A stretch of 47,020 nucleotides of DNA from Ignavibacteria bacterium UBA7675 (GTDB lineage: Bacteria; Bacteroidota; Ignavibacteria; Kapaibacteriales; UB7675), in assembly GCA_002483085.1 (NCBI GenBank), contig DLHF01000006.1, forward strand, positions 1-47,020. The letters are read 5' to 3'. Positions 27,901 to 34,950 of this stretch are shown piece after piece. The notes beneath the pieces were generated by a model. It worked only from the letters and a program-made list of their open reading frames with translations. It searched no databases and was not told the DNA's origin. Position 1 is the stretch's first letter; each line of letters begins with the position of its first letter. Both the position numbers and the translations under genes were made by a program.

Positions 27901-29157
27901 ATGCCCCTGCCCCTGCGGTTCCCAATACAGCGTAACAACCTCGTTGCTGCATAAAAAGCCCGGAATCCCCTCGCCGTACAAATCGACTGATTGGAGCTGT
28001 CGCGTGGAAGGATTGCCCGGTATAGTAAAATCACCATCGACAACAAGCGTGCGAAATTCCTGATCGGCGGGTTGAAATGGCGAATACGAGAATTCTACCG
28101 GCGGCAGCGATTTGCGCTCGTAGGTGCCATCGCTTCTCAGCCTGAACCCAACGACCTGTGCAGATTTCAGAAAGGAAAAGATGGGCGTTTGGTCGTACAT
28201 CAGTTCCATTGCCCGCACGAGAAACCGCTGTCCATCCAGTTCGTTCTCGAATTGCTGGTACTGAAGTATGCCTCTGCATAGACGCAAAGTACGTATCTCA
28301 AATCCGGCTCTGTACGACGAAAAAGGGTCTTGGCGCACGGTCCACTCGCCCGGTTGTTCGTCGGGATGCTCAAGATTGTACTCGCCGTAGTCAAACACCA
28401 CATCAAAGGCAAACTGCTCCTCTCCTTTGGTATCGATGTAGTTACCGTAGTGGATGCTCTCTATGTATCGGTTGGCGCTAATTTCGCGATCCTGTTCGTA
28501 AATAGAAGGCGGTACATTAACGCCGTTTTCCCGTTTGTATTTATACAGAATTTTATTGCCCTGAGCGTCGAAACTTTGCTCTGGCAGCCAGGAAAAAATA
28601 CGTGTAGGATTGCCCGGATCGGCAATGCGCGCCTGCTCGCTTCTACCGTAGTAGGTAGTGAGATTCTTTGATGTCACCACTTTCCAGTAGACATCTTGGG
28701 CTGAAGCCTGGCTGCTCCACTGTTCAATGGACGCAAAGCTGCCTTCTACTCGTGGCATATAGGAAGTGACCTCCCACTGCACACCGTCCACATCTTCGTA
28801 GCGTATATCTGGCAGCAAACCTTCCGCCGTCGCTACGAGCTTCACTACCAAATTTTCGTCTCCGGAAAGAGCAAATGTATCGGTGTTATTGTAGCGTGGC
28901 ACTCCTGTGTCTGTACGCCGAGAAATACTGGGCAGGACAAGAGAAAAGCCAAGACCAAAGACACCATTTCCACTGCCCGAATCATAGTTCAGCGAGAGGG
29001 ATGGCTCTGCTCCACGTACAGGCGACAGGCGCACAGGCAAAGAGAGTTTCCCCGTACCGGTAAAGGCACCGGTCTGAAATGTTTCGCCAATGCCTTTGAT
29101 TGCACCGCCTCCTTGGGGCAGCGAAATAGAAGGAGTAGATACTTGCTTCTTGTCCAT
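21922..29157 (-). CDS. Tc toxin TcB-TcC fusion with EEP nuclease/phosphatase payload
   Basis: 2411 residues. The ATG at 29157 with GTGAGG upstream is preferred over the GTG at 29166. The SpvB-type N-terminus (LPVRLSPVRGAEPSLSLNYD, GNGVFGLGFSLVLPSISRRT) is followed by FG-GAP-like repeats (DLTGGGRSDIVW, DVDGSGTTDILY), TcB middle domains and YD/RHS repeats. The RHS core is at 2072-2129 (YSGKEADDSTGLYYYGARYY, DPAGPVDGLNFYAF, NNPVSFADVGG), where TcC proteins cleave themselves. The last 282 residues are a separate domain with VSWNIRG, DIIVLQEAG (Glu2175), FTWHAP (His2305), AGDLN (Asp2344, Asn2346) and LSDHP (Asp2400, His2401). These are the catalytic motifs of EEP enzymes such as DNase I and CdtB. 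The payload is likely a DNase or phosphatase effector. Confidence 0.93.
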   Translation of the reverse strand: MDKKQVSTPSISLPQGGGAIKGIGETFQTGAFTGTGKLSLPVRLSPVRGAEPSLSLNYDSGSGNGVFGLGFSLVLPSISRRTDTGVPRYNNTDTFALSGDENLVVKLVATAEGLLPDIRYEDVDGVQWEVTSYMPRVEGSFASIEQWSSQASAQDVYWKVVTSKNLTTYYGRSEQARIADPGNPTRIFSWLPEQSFDAQGNKILYKYKRENGVNVPPSIYEQDREISANRYIESIHYGNYIDTKGEEQFAFDVVFDYGEYNLEHPDEQPGEWTVRQDPFSSYRAGFEIRTLRLCRGILQYQQFENELDGQRFLVRAMELMYDQTPIFSFLKSAQVVGFRLRSDGTYERKSLPPVEFSYSPFQPADQEFRTLVVDGDFTIPGNPSTRQLQSVDLYGEGIPGFLCSNEVVTLYWEPQGQGHYTIPEPPLYFPIEKNLENPSYSLIDIDGNGRLDLMVETPMRTGFYGNDNTGAWLPFRSFSSYPLAGFDASSTMADLTGGGRSDIVWLQRGKVTMYPSESVLGFGPPVISVLESGFPLESSPGELVLFADIFGDGMAHRVRISNGTVECWPGLGYGHFGPPVRLANAPHLGEDFDPSRILLADVDGSGTTDILYVYSDRVDVYLNCSGNSFAEPVSIRLPEPYSSIDSVQVADITGSGTACLLFSKMDGEVRHYYYSFAGTRTGSTEQDSNEVKPYLLCEMNNNMGTSTRVSYVSSTKFYLADKLAGRPWLTRLPFPVQVVDTVESLDLISGSKAINRYSYHDGYYDPIEREFRGFGYVEEWESLTFEEYINSNLHPGMAFRTGSAELHEPAAYTRTWYHTGAYMEAGVLSRQYATEYYKGDPLEYSMPDSVLCPDIYESGPQTIREACAALKGQELRKEVYGLDNSALEDIPYRVSESNYEVRMYQPCYADQPAVFLVVGRENITYDYEREPADPRTQHVFTLETDEFGNILLSSQVMYSRRENTVVANNPVFDIYPEQLKMEVLVDTSSYINVVEGFRLIGTVYEQVKSELSGLDLDGQMYFSFDQIDTQVKAALLNSIPYGTAFSPGELQSRAYSCKRSYFWNEEQTAALPLGSITSRALSHHGSTAVFPPSMVESVYGGRVTDDMLISNGYVLEDGYWWNPGSISVFSTGEEKFFLLEKILDPLGGHTEMEYDAYRLNIIRTAQLAGTTSDGDITNVVSASIDYQVLQPWEVVNINNIVNQLLFDPLGFVIAMTVFGDVDGQRQGDSPIDEYVRRGPATFNDVVLDQPEYYLQQATGYYYYDLDAWRDRGEPLCTATLMRETYVSELPVGTETRIRKTIEYIDGFGRTIEQVGNAAPCDEQSSAEEIWVVSGRTVYNNKSNPVEQYFNYYTAEPYFSPDDVLCGTMPIPTTTRYDAMGRAVRVNTPKGFFTATEYHAWTRIQYDEDDTVKDSIYYKDHINDTDPAFQDELNALEKAAVFFDTPAGTALDTMGREFLWVVINVQQDVSSDSADILGPFYLSTKAGLDVQGNVLSMTDPRLGTLSPPVPNVAQVYDMVAEQLFIHSVDSGDRSLFYNVFGNEATRWDSRNITTSTRYDILQRVVEVHAAGTDPLNELELNQVVERVVYGESVEESQAKNLRGEVYCYYDEAGTVTSPLYNIERKAIQSIRQYRRDYRTEVNWDVPSEVPMLEEQFLTETAYNAVGNQTSETTPQAGTLHFAYTINGWSDSLNVEFPDGSTENIITSILYQADGQASQINRGNGVKSTHTYEPTTQRLLGIVSVRPEAPDGSVLSEVLQDIVYTYDPMGNVTRIRDYTQQTVFCDQQEVEALSDYTYDALYRLIQATGRQHPGIQANTHITGFKQTLYMPLCPQPHPNDMEKLQNYREVYTYDNSSNLTKLSHYAPSQSWTRLVIVPADSNRAVPADSPQTTYDGAGNMLALDNIPAMRWSWRNMLASAAVIVRDQEGDDDADYYAYDYAGQRVRKDIDRFTFGGDVTDRRETLYLGRQIIYRTYRSSDSGETLVDERISLHASDGNTRFAIIDTATVVNHLLPSAQQEGVRQTRYQLDNNLGSSVVEVDGSANVISYEEFFPFGGTSVIAGNSMVEVSPKVYRYSGKEADDSTGLYYYGARYYISWLGRWTSPDPAGPVDGLNFYAFVGNNPVSFADVGGLGRARIVSWNIRGTAENNNAMRRNKARRLARLFNNHNVDIIVLQEAGSTIRRFKRSLRSRLTPGTRIKFLHSGSKPPSGTIGTTRFTAEGRQDHYLIIYNKANIRRVTPRGFPDYPNDANIVGAYNARNFRTRDEFASRLGHRRPFEFQVRLKPGAPGVAANTNAERDLSLFTWHAPEGGGGKRDALPGIQLFNSSSHLTNLTGGNTPFALAGDLNATGPNVSGALSNFQGISRVSQGNWDHIVGSSLTNTQDAGLNGELTATTALGLSDHPLVGSDLTWH
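21925..22770 (-). other. EEP (DNase I/CdtB-like) toxin payload region
   Basis: This is the hypervariable C-terminal part of the TcB-TcC gene, encoding residues 2130-2411. Directly seen: the ordered motifs SWNIRG, LQEAG, FTWHAP, GDLN and SDHP, in the order and rough spacing of the endonuclease/exonuclease/phosphatase fold. By family knowledge, Glu binds the metal and the two His with Asp form the hydrolytic site. CdtB toxins use this fold to cut DNA or to dephosphorylate phosphoinositides. Which substrate applies here is not known. It begins right after the RHS core cleavage motif ADVGG. Confidence 0.85.
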
Positions 29158-29253
29158 ATACCTCACCTGTAACAGAATTCTTCTGCCAAAGCATGCCCAT
29201 CCCCTTCCGGCCCTGTTTGTTCAACAGTCGGAATGGCACTTTTTTGATGTTAT

Positions 29254-29288
29254 ATACTCAGAATGCTCTATTCTATACTCAGAATGCC
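29254..29288 (-). promoter_or_regulatory. Two 14-bp direct repeats upstream of tcBC
   Basis: On the minus strand GCATTCTGAGTATA occurs twice (29288-29275 and 29267-29254), separated by 7 bp. The period of 21 bp is two helix turns, so the two sites face the same side of the DNA. They lie 97-131 bp before the TcB-TcC ATG, a suitable place for an activator or repressor of the toxin locus. The bound protein is unknown. Confidence 0.5.
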
Positions 29289-29401
29289 CGATGCCTCTGT
29301 GAAAGCGAAATCGGATCGCAGGTCTATGCGAGGCAGTGCTGGTAGTTGTCTCTGTTGTAAAGAATATTATGACACAGATATCCCACAGTCACGGTCACTG
29401 G

Positions 29402-29500
29402 TCGCCTTGTCCTTATGATAAGCTGCGGTTAGGGTCGAGCAGCCACACAGCGGATGTGCTGCGCGGTGCAAAGGATGAAATACGAACGGAGACTGAAGCG
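29402..29500 (+). repeat. Dispersed intergenic repeat, copy D
   Basis: The core GTGCTGCGCGGTGCA lies at 29456-29470, preceded by GCAGCCACACAGCGGAT and followed by GAACGGAGACTGAAGCG (29484-29500). A degenerate hairpin block (TCGCCTTGTCCTTATGATAA) lies at 29402-29421. It sits in the gap upstream of the toxin locus. Confidence 0.7.
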
Positions 29501-29837
29501 ATCAACAGGTGCAATTGTGCTCGCCTGTATCGTCCACACTGTGCTTCAGGCAACTTCTGTACTGCAAAGAGGAGAATTAAAAACTTACATACGACTTTGT
29601 TCAAAAAGACTTTGCAAAGCTAAAACAAAACGATCCCGTTTGATATAGGCTTCCCTCTGATTTTCCCATAGGACAGATGCTGAATTACTATACCAGAAAA
29701 TACTTACTTCGTGGTAGGAGCATACCCAAGAAAGGGGATAAACGGCGGGAATAGTGAGGTGCGGGTACTCCCAAGGGTATAGGTGCCTGAAAGGTCCACG
29801 GCACACCCGCAAGTGATATCAATACTCAAACAGGCTC

Positions 29838-31796
29838 TTATTCTTCTTCCTCGGAATACGTGTGGTCGCCGGAATACACCTCTTCGACTTCCTCCAATGG
29901 TATATCAGATACGAGGTCGCCCAATTCTGTATCGCGCGCTGCAAAGTAGTCGGCTATTTTTTGCGCTATCTGCTTGCCTGCTACACGCTCTACTTCCGGG
30001 CGATCTGCCCGGCGCACGCCCTCCACTGAACCAAAGTGCGTAAGCAGCTTCTGCGCGGTCTTCTCTCCAATACCTGCAATCCCTGTAAGCTCGGTTTGCA
30101 GCGTGCGCTTGTCGCGCAGCGAACGGTGAAAGGTAATAGCAAAGCGGTGTGCTTCGTCGCGTACCTGCTGAAGCAAACGCAAGCTGCTGGAAGAGCGCGG
30201 TAAAAGAAGGGCATCAGATTGCCCCGGAAAGAACACTTCTTCCAAACGCTTTGCCAAGCCAATGATGGGAATTTTTCCGTACAAGCCCAGTTCCTGCATC
30301 ACTTCTACAGCGCTCGAAAGCTGTCCCTTGCCACCGTCGACGATGATCAGGTCGGGCTGTTCTGTTTTTTCTTCAATCATACGCGAGTAGCGGCGGCGCA
30401 CGACTTCCTGCATAGATTTAAAATCGTCGATGCCTTCCACTGTGCGGATTTTGTACTTGCGGTATTCGGATTTTTTCGGCCTGCCGTCGACAAACACAAC
30501 CATCGACGACACCGTTTCGCTGCCCTGAAAGTGCGAGTTGTCGAAGCACTCTATGCGGCGCGGCGCTTTGTTCATGCGTAAGTCGCGTTCGAGCGCCAGC
30601 ACGGTGCGCGGCACTGCGTCGTCGCGCTTCAGGCGTTGTATCTCCAATTCCTTCATAAGGAAGCGCGCATTGGAAGCGGTCATGTTGACGAGCTTCAGCT
30701 TTTCGCCTATTTTGGGCACGGTGATTTCTACTTTGCCACCGCGCTTTTTAGAAAGCCATTGTTCGAGGGTAGCGGCGTCTTCGAGTTCTATGGGCAGCAC
30801 GATTTCGCCGGGCACATCATCGCTGTCGAGGTAGAACCGCTCAAATGTGGATTGAAGCAGTTCCATTTCGCTTTTGCCACCTGCATTGGCAATATAAAAA
30901 TGCTGTTTGCCGGTCAGTTTACCATCGCGCACCTTGAAGATAACAGAGCAAGCGTCTTCGTCCTGATGCGCTACTGCCATGATATCGCGGTCTACCGGGT
31001 CGGTCGTCACTACTTTCTGTTTCGCTTCGTACTCTTTGAGCGCCAAGTAGCGATTGCGTACAAGGGCGGCTTCTTCAAATCGAAAATCTTCGGCCAGGCG
31101 CTCCATGTCGGCTTCCATCTCGCGCTCTACAATGCGGGTCTTGCCTGCGAGCACCTGCATCGCCTGTTTGATCATCGCATTGTAGCGCGGTTCTGGCACA
31201 AGCCCTTCGCATGGCCCTTCGCATTTTTTAATGTGGAAATCTAAGCACACTTTCATTTTGCCGCGCGCTATCGTTTCGTCGTTGAGCACAAGGTCGCAAC
31301 TGCGGATTGGAAACAGGGTGCGGAGTGTCTTCAGCAGCGAGCGCGCATAGCCTACATCGGTGTAGGGGCCAAAGTATTTGCTGCCATCGCGCACTACTTT
31401 GCGGGTGAGAAAAATGCGCGGGAACGGCTCGTGGGTGACGCGGATGTACGGATACGATTTGTCGTCGCGCAGCATGATATTGTACTTCGGCTTCAGCTTT
31501 TTGATCAGCGTGTTTTCGAGGATGAGCGCCTCTACCTCCGAGTCCACAACAATGATCTCAACATCCACGATGTGCCGTACAAGCGCTTTTGTTTTGGCAT
31601 CAACGGGGCGACCCTGCTGGAAATACGAACGCACGCGGTTGCGTAGGTTTTTCGCCTTGCCCACGTAGATAATATCGCCGCGTTCGTTTTTGAACTGATA
31701 CACACCACTCGACTTCGGCAGATTCGCCACCTTGTCGGCAATGGTCAAGTCTGGATAGAGCTCGCGCTGCTGCTCATCGTTGTGCTGCTGTTCCAT
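29838..31796 (-). CDS. uvrC: Excinuclease ABC subunit C
   Basis: 652 residues from the ATG at 31796; a TTG at 31823 would add nine residues and is less likely. The order is that of UvrC: GIY-YIG nuclease at the N-terminus (LPKSSGVYQF, DIIYVGKAKNLRNRV), Cys-rich region (CLDFHIKKCEGPCEG), UVR motif (LAEDFRFEEAALVRNRY), RNase H-like nuclease (IECFDNSHFQGSETVSSMVV, DLIIVDGGKGQL) and a C-terminal tandem helix-hairpin-helix (GIAGIGEKTAQKLLTHFGSV). UvrC makes the two incisions flanking a DNA lesion after loading by UvrA and UvrB. A short acidic tail (last four residues Glu) is a minor peculiarity. Confidence 0.98.
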   Translation of the reverse strand: MEQQHNDEQQRELYPDLTIADKVANLPKSSGVYQFKNERGDIIYVGKAKNLRNRVRSYFQQGRPVDAKTKALVRHIVDVEIIVVDSEVEALILENTLIKKLKPKYNIMLRDDKSYPYIRVTHEPFPRIFLTRKVVRDGSKYFGPYTDVGYARSLLKTLRTLFPIRSCDLVLNDETIARGKMKVCLDFHIKKCEGPCEGLVPEPRYNAMIKQAMQVLAGKTRIVEREMEADMERLAEDFRFEEAALVRNRYLALKEYEAKQKVVTTDPVDRDIMAVAHQDEDACSVIFKVRDGKLTGKQHFYIANAGGKSEMELLQSTFERFYLDSDDVPGEIVLPIELEDAATLEQWLSKKRGGKVEITVPKIGEKLKLVNMTASNARFLMKELEIQRLKRDDAVPRTVLALERDLRMNKAPRRIECFDNSHFQGSETVSSMVVFVDGRPKKSEYRKYKIRTVEGIDDFKSMQEVVRRRYSRMIEEKTEQPDLIIVDGGKGQLSSAVEVMQELGLYGKIPIIGLAKRLEEVFFPGQSDALLLPRSSSSLRLLQQVRDEAHRFAITFHRSLRDKRTLQTELTGIAGIGEKTAQKLLTHFGSVEGVRRADRPEVERVAGKQIAQKIADYFAARDTELGDLVSDIPLEEVEEVYSGDHTYSEEEE

Positions 31797-31872
31797 ATCT
31801 GATCTGCTGCTTTTTATACTCAACTACAATCTCTCTTATGACGAAATACCCCTATCGTACAGGGTAAGTATC

Positions 31873-31980
31873 GCGCTTCGGTCTTCGCTCATACTTCGGG
31901 TTATCGTAAGCTCGTCCTCGCACCGTTCCTACGGTAACAAATGCGAAGACGTTGCACCGCGCAGCACAGGCCGCCGCGTG
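31873..31980 (-). repeat. Dispersed intergenic repeat, copy E (long form)
   Basis: Read on the minus strand: CACGCGGCGGCCT, the core GTGCTGCGCGGTGCA (31967-31953), the hairpin block ACGTCTTCGCATTTGTTACC to GAGGACG, AGCTTACGATAACCCGAA and the tail GAGCGAAGACCGAAGCG. It is a near-identical inverted partner of copy C and fills part of the 362-bp gap 31797-32158 between uvrC and the restriction gene. The rest of that gap is GC-rich and shows no gene. Confidence 0.85.
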
Positions 31981-32158
31981 TTGTCCACGGGTTCACCGCA
32001 GCGGCAGGACGACTGGCGGCAGCCGGGCAAACACCTGTCCACACACCTGCTCCTATATCAGTGTCTATCTGAACTTTCCAGGGCACGTCAACGAATTTCA
32101 AATTGCCGATGTCCTACGCCTCCGGTAACCATCCCCATAGTGACCACAAATACTGGTA

Positions 32159-32776
32159 TTACTCTGGCTCTATACCCAGAATCAGCAGTGGAACGGGTGG
32201 ATTATTCCTCCCCTGTCGCATCAGATTATAGACTTCTCCTTCAAAATAAGCAATACCACTCGACATTTGAGCCTGCATAGCTTTCGTCGGTAAAATTTCC
32301 ACTCCTAGGTTGATTACTCCTCCAGAGTAAAACATCATATGTTTTACGAACAGATCGTAAGCAACAAATGCATACTTACCGAACTGAACTTCTACAGCAA
32401 TTTTACTTTTGACGAAATCGGTCTGATTATAAGAGTAAATAGGGCGGGTTTCGCCGTGCTCGGAAAGGAACGCTCGTTGTTGAGATGCCGACAATGGAAT
32501 ACTGCGCTCCATTAGCTCCCGGTTCAGGGTAATATAATAGTCGTACCTGCTTTCCTTCCAGTTGCATGTATCAAAAGCAATTTCGAATGCTTTATTCAGC
32601 TCAACGGGACTAAAAAGCATTTGGCCAGTCTTTCGTTTTTCCTTGCTTTCCTTTACACGGTGTAGTGAAGCATCGATAGATGAAATAACATGCTTGATTT
32701 CATCATAGAGTTCTGAATAGTGGACAATGAGATATTCTTCTCCGTTCAGGTGGGAATACGTTTGAGCTATCCGCAT
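32159..32776 (-). CDS. BglII/BstYI-family type II restriction endonuclease
   Basis: 205 residues, ATG at 32776 with a GGA-containing Shine-Dalgarno. The central and C-terminal part match the BglII family: SYNQTDFVKSKIAVEVQFGK, FVAYDLFVKHMMFYSGGV, GVEILPTKAMQAQMSSGI and LMRQGRNNPPVPLLILGI. The candidate active site Asp120, Glu129 and Gln131 has the same spacing as Asp84, Glu93 and Gln95 of BglII. Related enzymes cut AGATCT (BglII) or RGATCY (BstYI), so a GATC-centred site is likely. Its start overlaps the end of the methyltransferase gene by 10 bp, so the pair is an operon. The DNA is visibly more AT-rich than the envelope genes nearby, which suggests horizontal gain. Confidence 0.9.
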   Translation of the reverse strand: MRIAQTYSHLNGEEYLIVHYSELYDEIKHVISSIDASLHRVKESKEKRKTGQMLFSPVELNKAFEIAFDTCNWKESRYDYYITLNRELMERSIPLSASQQRAFLSEHGETRPIYSYNQTDFVKSKIAVEVQFGKYAFVAYDLFVKHMMFYSGGVINLGVEILPTKAMQAQMSSGIAYFEGEVYNLMRQGRNNPPVPLLILGIEPE

Positions 32777-33750
32777 TTTCCATTCCTTTCATTCAGAGGT
32801 GCATCATATAGTGATGAATTCCATTCCTCTGGTAAACGAGCTACTTTATCGTTTGCAGAAGGTTGATGAATTGGTTTGGTAACAGGACGTGTTTTTAAAG
32901 TACCCAATCGCATTTTGTCTATCCGCGACTGAGCCATTTTCACATACGTTACTTCCTTTTCCACCCCTATAGAATGGCGATTATTTTTCAGGCATGCAAG
33001 AAGTGTGGAACCTACTCCTGCAAAAGGATCCAGAACATGACTACATTCGTTGGTAAGAGCGAGAACACAACGTTCGATTAGCTCGACCGGGTATTGGCAC
33101 GGGTGGTTGGTTTTCTCCGGGTGGTTTGATTTAACATTTGGGATTTCCCATATCTCCCGCTCCCAATCCTCCGCTACTATCTCCCAGACATCCGAGGGAT
33201 TTTTTCCTTTTGGATTTCCTGAAAGCTGTCCTTTTTTGGGACCTTTAAAGTGGCGTTTACCAGGATATTTTGCCGGAATACGAACTTCATCAAGATTAAA
33301 GATGTAGTTTTCGGATTTTGTGAACCACAGGATTGTCTCATACCTTCCCGAAAAACGGTTGGAAGCATGCAAGCCATGCCCAAACGACCAGATAATACGA
33401 TTACGCAATTGTAATCCATATCTTTTAAAGAGCGGGTAATAAAAGATGTCCAAAGGATACACTTCACCCTTGTCTACATAATTCCCGACCTGCCAGCAAA
33501 TGCTCCCCTGATCGGACACCAGCCGAACACATTCTACAATGATTTGTTCTATCTCTGCTAGGTATTTCTCTATAGACTTTTTTTTCTCATACTCCTTGCC
33601 AATGTTGTAGGGCGGAGAAGTAATAACAAGATCAAATCTGTTGCTTTCAAGTTTTGGAAGATACTCCATCGCATCAGCACAGATCATTTCTGCTGAAATG
33701 AGAGAGTTGTTCTCTCTATGCTCAAACGGCAGAGGCTGTACACCACTCAT
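32767..33750 (-). CDS. Type II DNA methyltransferase, likely N4-cytosine
   Basis: 327 residues, ATG at 33750. The catalytic motif IV TSPPYN (residues 44-49) comes before the SAM-binding motif I DPFAGVGST (241-249), which is the beta-class order. SPPY rather than DPPY or NPPY favours N4-cytosine methylation, in agreement with the methyltransferase partner of BglII-type enzymes. A central target-recognition region is rich in Lys and Pro (residues 155-215). The enzyme should protect the site cut by the adjoining endonuclease, from which it is separated by a 10-bp overlap. The methyltransferase is transcribed first, as is common in such pairs. Exact specificity cannot be read from the sequence. 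Confidence 0.9.
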   Translation of the reverse strand: MSGVQPLPFEHRENNSLISAEMICADAMEYLPKLESNRFDLVITSPPYNIGKEYEKKKSIEKYLAEIEQIIVECVRLVSDQGSICWQVGNYVDKGEVYPLDIFYYPLFKRYGLQLRNRIIWSFGHGLHASNRFSGRYETILWFTKSENYIFNLDEVRIPAKYPGKRHFKGPKKGQLSGNPKGKNPSDVWEIVAEDWEREIWEIPNVKSNHPEKTNHPCQYPVELIERCVLALTNECSHVLDPFAGVGSTLLACLKNNRHSIGVEKEVTYVKMAQSRIDKMRLGTLKTRPVTKPIHQPSANDKVARLPEEWNSSLYDAPLNERNGKCG

Positions 33751-33814
33751 TGTATAGTCCGGATATATTTGTCAGGGTAAAGAGATATAGAACCGATAGC
33801 GAATATAACAGTTT

Positions 33815-34534
33815 TTACAAATCGCCCCGTTGTGGGCGGAGAATAATTTCTTCTGTCATCATGCGATGGCTGGCATCGAACAGGGCTGGCACGACATCGG
33901 CAACGTCTTCGGGCTGGATCATGCGCCCCCGGTACTGGTCGCGCTCTTCCTCGTCCCATATCTCTGTTTCGGTAGCACCGAGAATAATATCGATCACGCG
34001 GATATTGTGGTCGCGCACTTCAGCTCGCAGCGAGCGGCTCATCGCCAGAGCGCCTGCTTTCGACGCACCATAGCCCGACGACGCTGTAAACGCCGTAACA
34101 GCCGACACCGAATTGATATTGAGAATCGTACCGGCCTTGCGCTTCAGCATAGCGGGCAGCACAGTTTTGGCACAGAGAAACGCACCGCGCAGATTTGTAG
34201 CAATCATATCGTCGAAATCCTGCACCGACAGATCGACAAGCGGAGCAAACACGCCCATACCAGCATTGTTCACAAGAATATCCACGCGCCCAAAGCGCTG
34301 CTCGATAGTGCGATAGGCAAAGTACACCGATTCTTCTTCGCGAACATCGCACTCCACGTACAGCACCTGCTCTTCGGGAAACTGGTCGGCGATCTCGCGC
34401 AGTGTTTCGGCGCTACGGGCGCTCAGCGCTACCCGGTAGCCATCGCGCACAAGGCGTTCGGCAATTGCTTTGCCAATACCCCGGCTGGCACCGGTAATCC
34501 ACACCACATGCAGGGAATTATTATGCGGTTCCAT
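33815..34534 (-). CDS. Short-chain dehydrogenase/reductase (SDR)
   Basis: 239 residues, ATG at 34534 with AAGGA upstream. The Rossmann signature TGASRGIG is at residues 14-21, the NNAG motif at 89-92, and the catalytic Ser142, Tyr155 and Lys159 (SSGYGASK) are all present. The classical SDR family reduces or oxidises carbonyl/hydroxyl groups with NAD(P)H. The Arg in ARS after the second strand hints at NADP(H) use. The substrate is unknown. The gene stands alone between the restriction-modification pair and the divergent uppS operon. Confidence 0.92.
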   Translation of the reverse strand: MEPHNNSLHVVWITGASRGIGKAIAERLVRDGYRVALSARSAETLREIADQFPEEQVLYVECDVREEESVYFAYRTIEQRFGRVDILVNNAGMGVFAPLVDLSVQDFDDMIATNLRGAFLCAKTVLPAMLKRKAGTILNINSVSAVTAFTASSGYGASKAGALAMSRSLRAEVRDHNIRVIDIILGATETEIWDEEERDQYRGRMIQPEDVADVVPALFDASHRMMTEEIILRPQRGDL

Positions 34535-34950
34535 ACATTCCTTGTTCTTTTACTGATGTACTAGTCACAAGCTCTGCGGCGCATTATTGCCAGCGGGCAG
34601 CCTGTAAAACCGCAATTTACAAGATTTTCGCGATACGACAGATTTCCAGTGCCTTTGAACCTATAGCCGGGCACGGTGTACAACAAATCTGGGTCTACGC
34701 CGTTTGCAAGGGCTATCGCCCAACACAGCGTTTGTAATTGTTCTGCCGCTGCCGTAACTTTGTCCTTTGCTCTTGCAGGCACGGATGCCCGTTGCCCTGT
34801 TTACAACTCCGACACTGCCTATGTTCGCTTTTTACAGCAGGTAATTTTGTCCGGAAAGTTTACCGTACCTGTCCTTCCACACTCTTGCAGATGTGGAAGC
34901 CCGGTGTGTTGTTTCCGGATTTTGCTCATTTTTCAACATGAGAGGCTCTC
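34535..34950. other. 416-bp intergenic region, divergent SDR/uppS
   Basis: No convincing gene. It should carry promoters of both divergent genes. The best candidate for uppS is at 34731-34762. A short minus-strand frame at 34561-34782 (73 codons) was considered and not accepted. Confidence 0.5.
34731..34762 (+). promoter_or_regulatory. Bacteroidetes-type promoter for the uppS operon
   Basis: TTTG at 34731-34734 and TAACTTTG at 34755-34762 are separated by exactly 20 nt. This is the TTTG-N19-21-TAnnTTTG form of Bacteroidetes sigma-A promoters. It lies about 190 nt before the uppS GTG start. Recognition by eye only. Confidence 0.5.

Larger units (their letters stand above)
29158..29837. other. 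680-bp regulatory gap between uvrC and the toxin locus
   Basis: No convincing gene. It separates two minus-strand genes, the uvrC stop (29838) and the TcB-TcC start (29157). It contains repeat copy D (29402-29500), the paired 14-bp direct repeats at 29254-29288, and a run of low-complexity sequence near 29600-29720. The promoter of the toxin locus should lie here. Confidence 0.6.

Noticed and set aside
12180..29150. Many long frames on the opposite strand of the Tc genes
   Set aside because: They are shadows of the real minus-strand genes. None has a domain signature, and they are rich in Cys, His and Arg as expected from reverse-strand reading.
29585..29812. A 75-codon minus-strand frame upstream of the toxin locus
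   Set aside because: Composition is unlike neighbouring proteins (many Trp, Tyr, Cys, no signature) and it lies in a low-complexity intergenic stretch.
34561..34782. A 73-codon minus-strand frame in the gap before uppS
   Set aside because: No family signature or clear Shine-Dalgarno, and it overlaps the proposed uppS promoter on the other strand.
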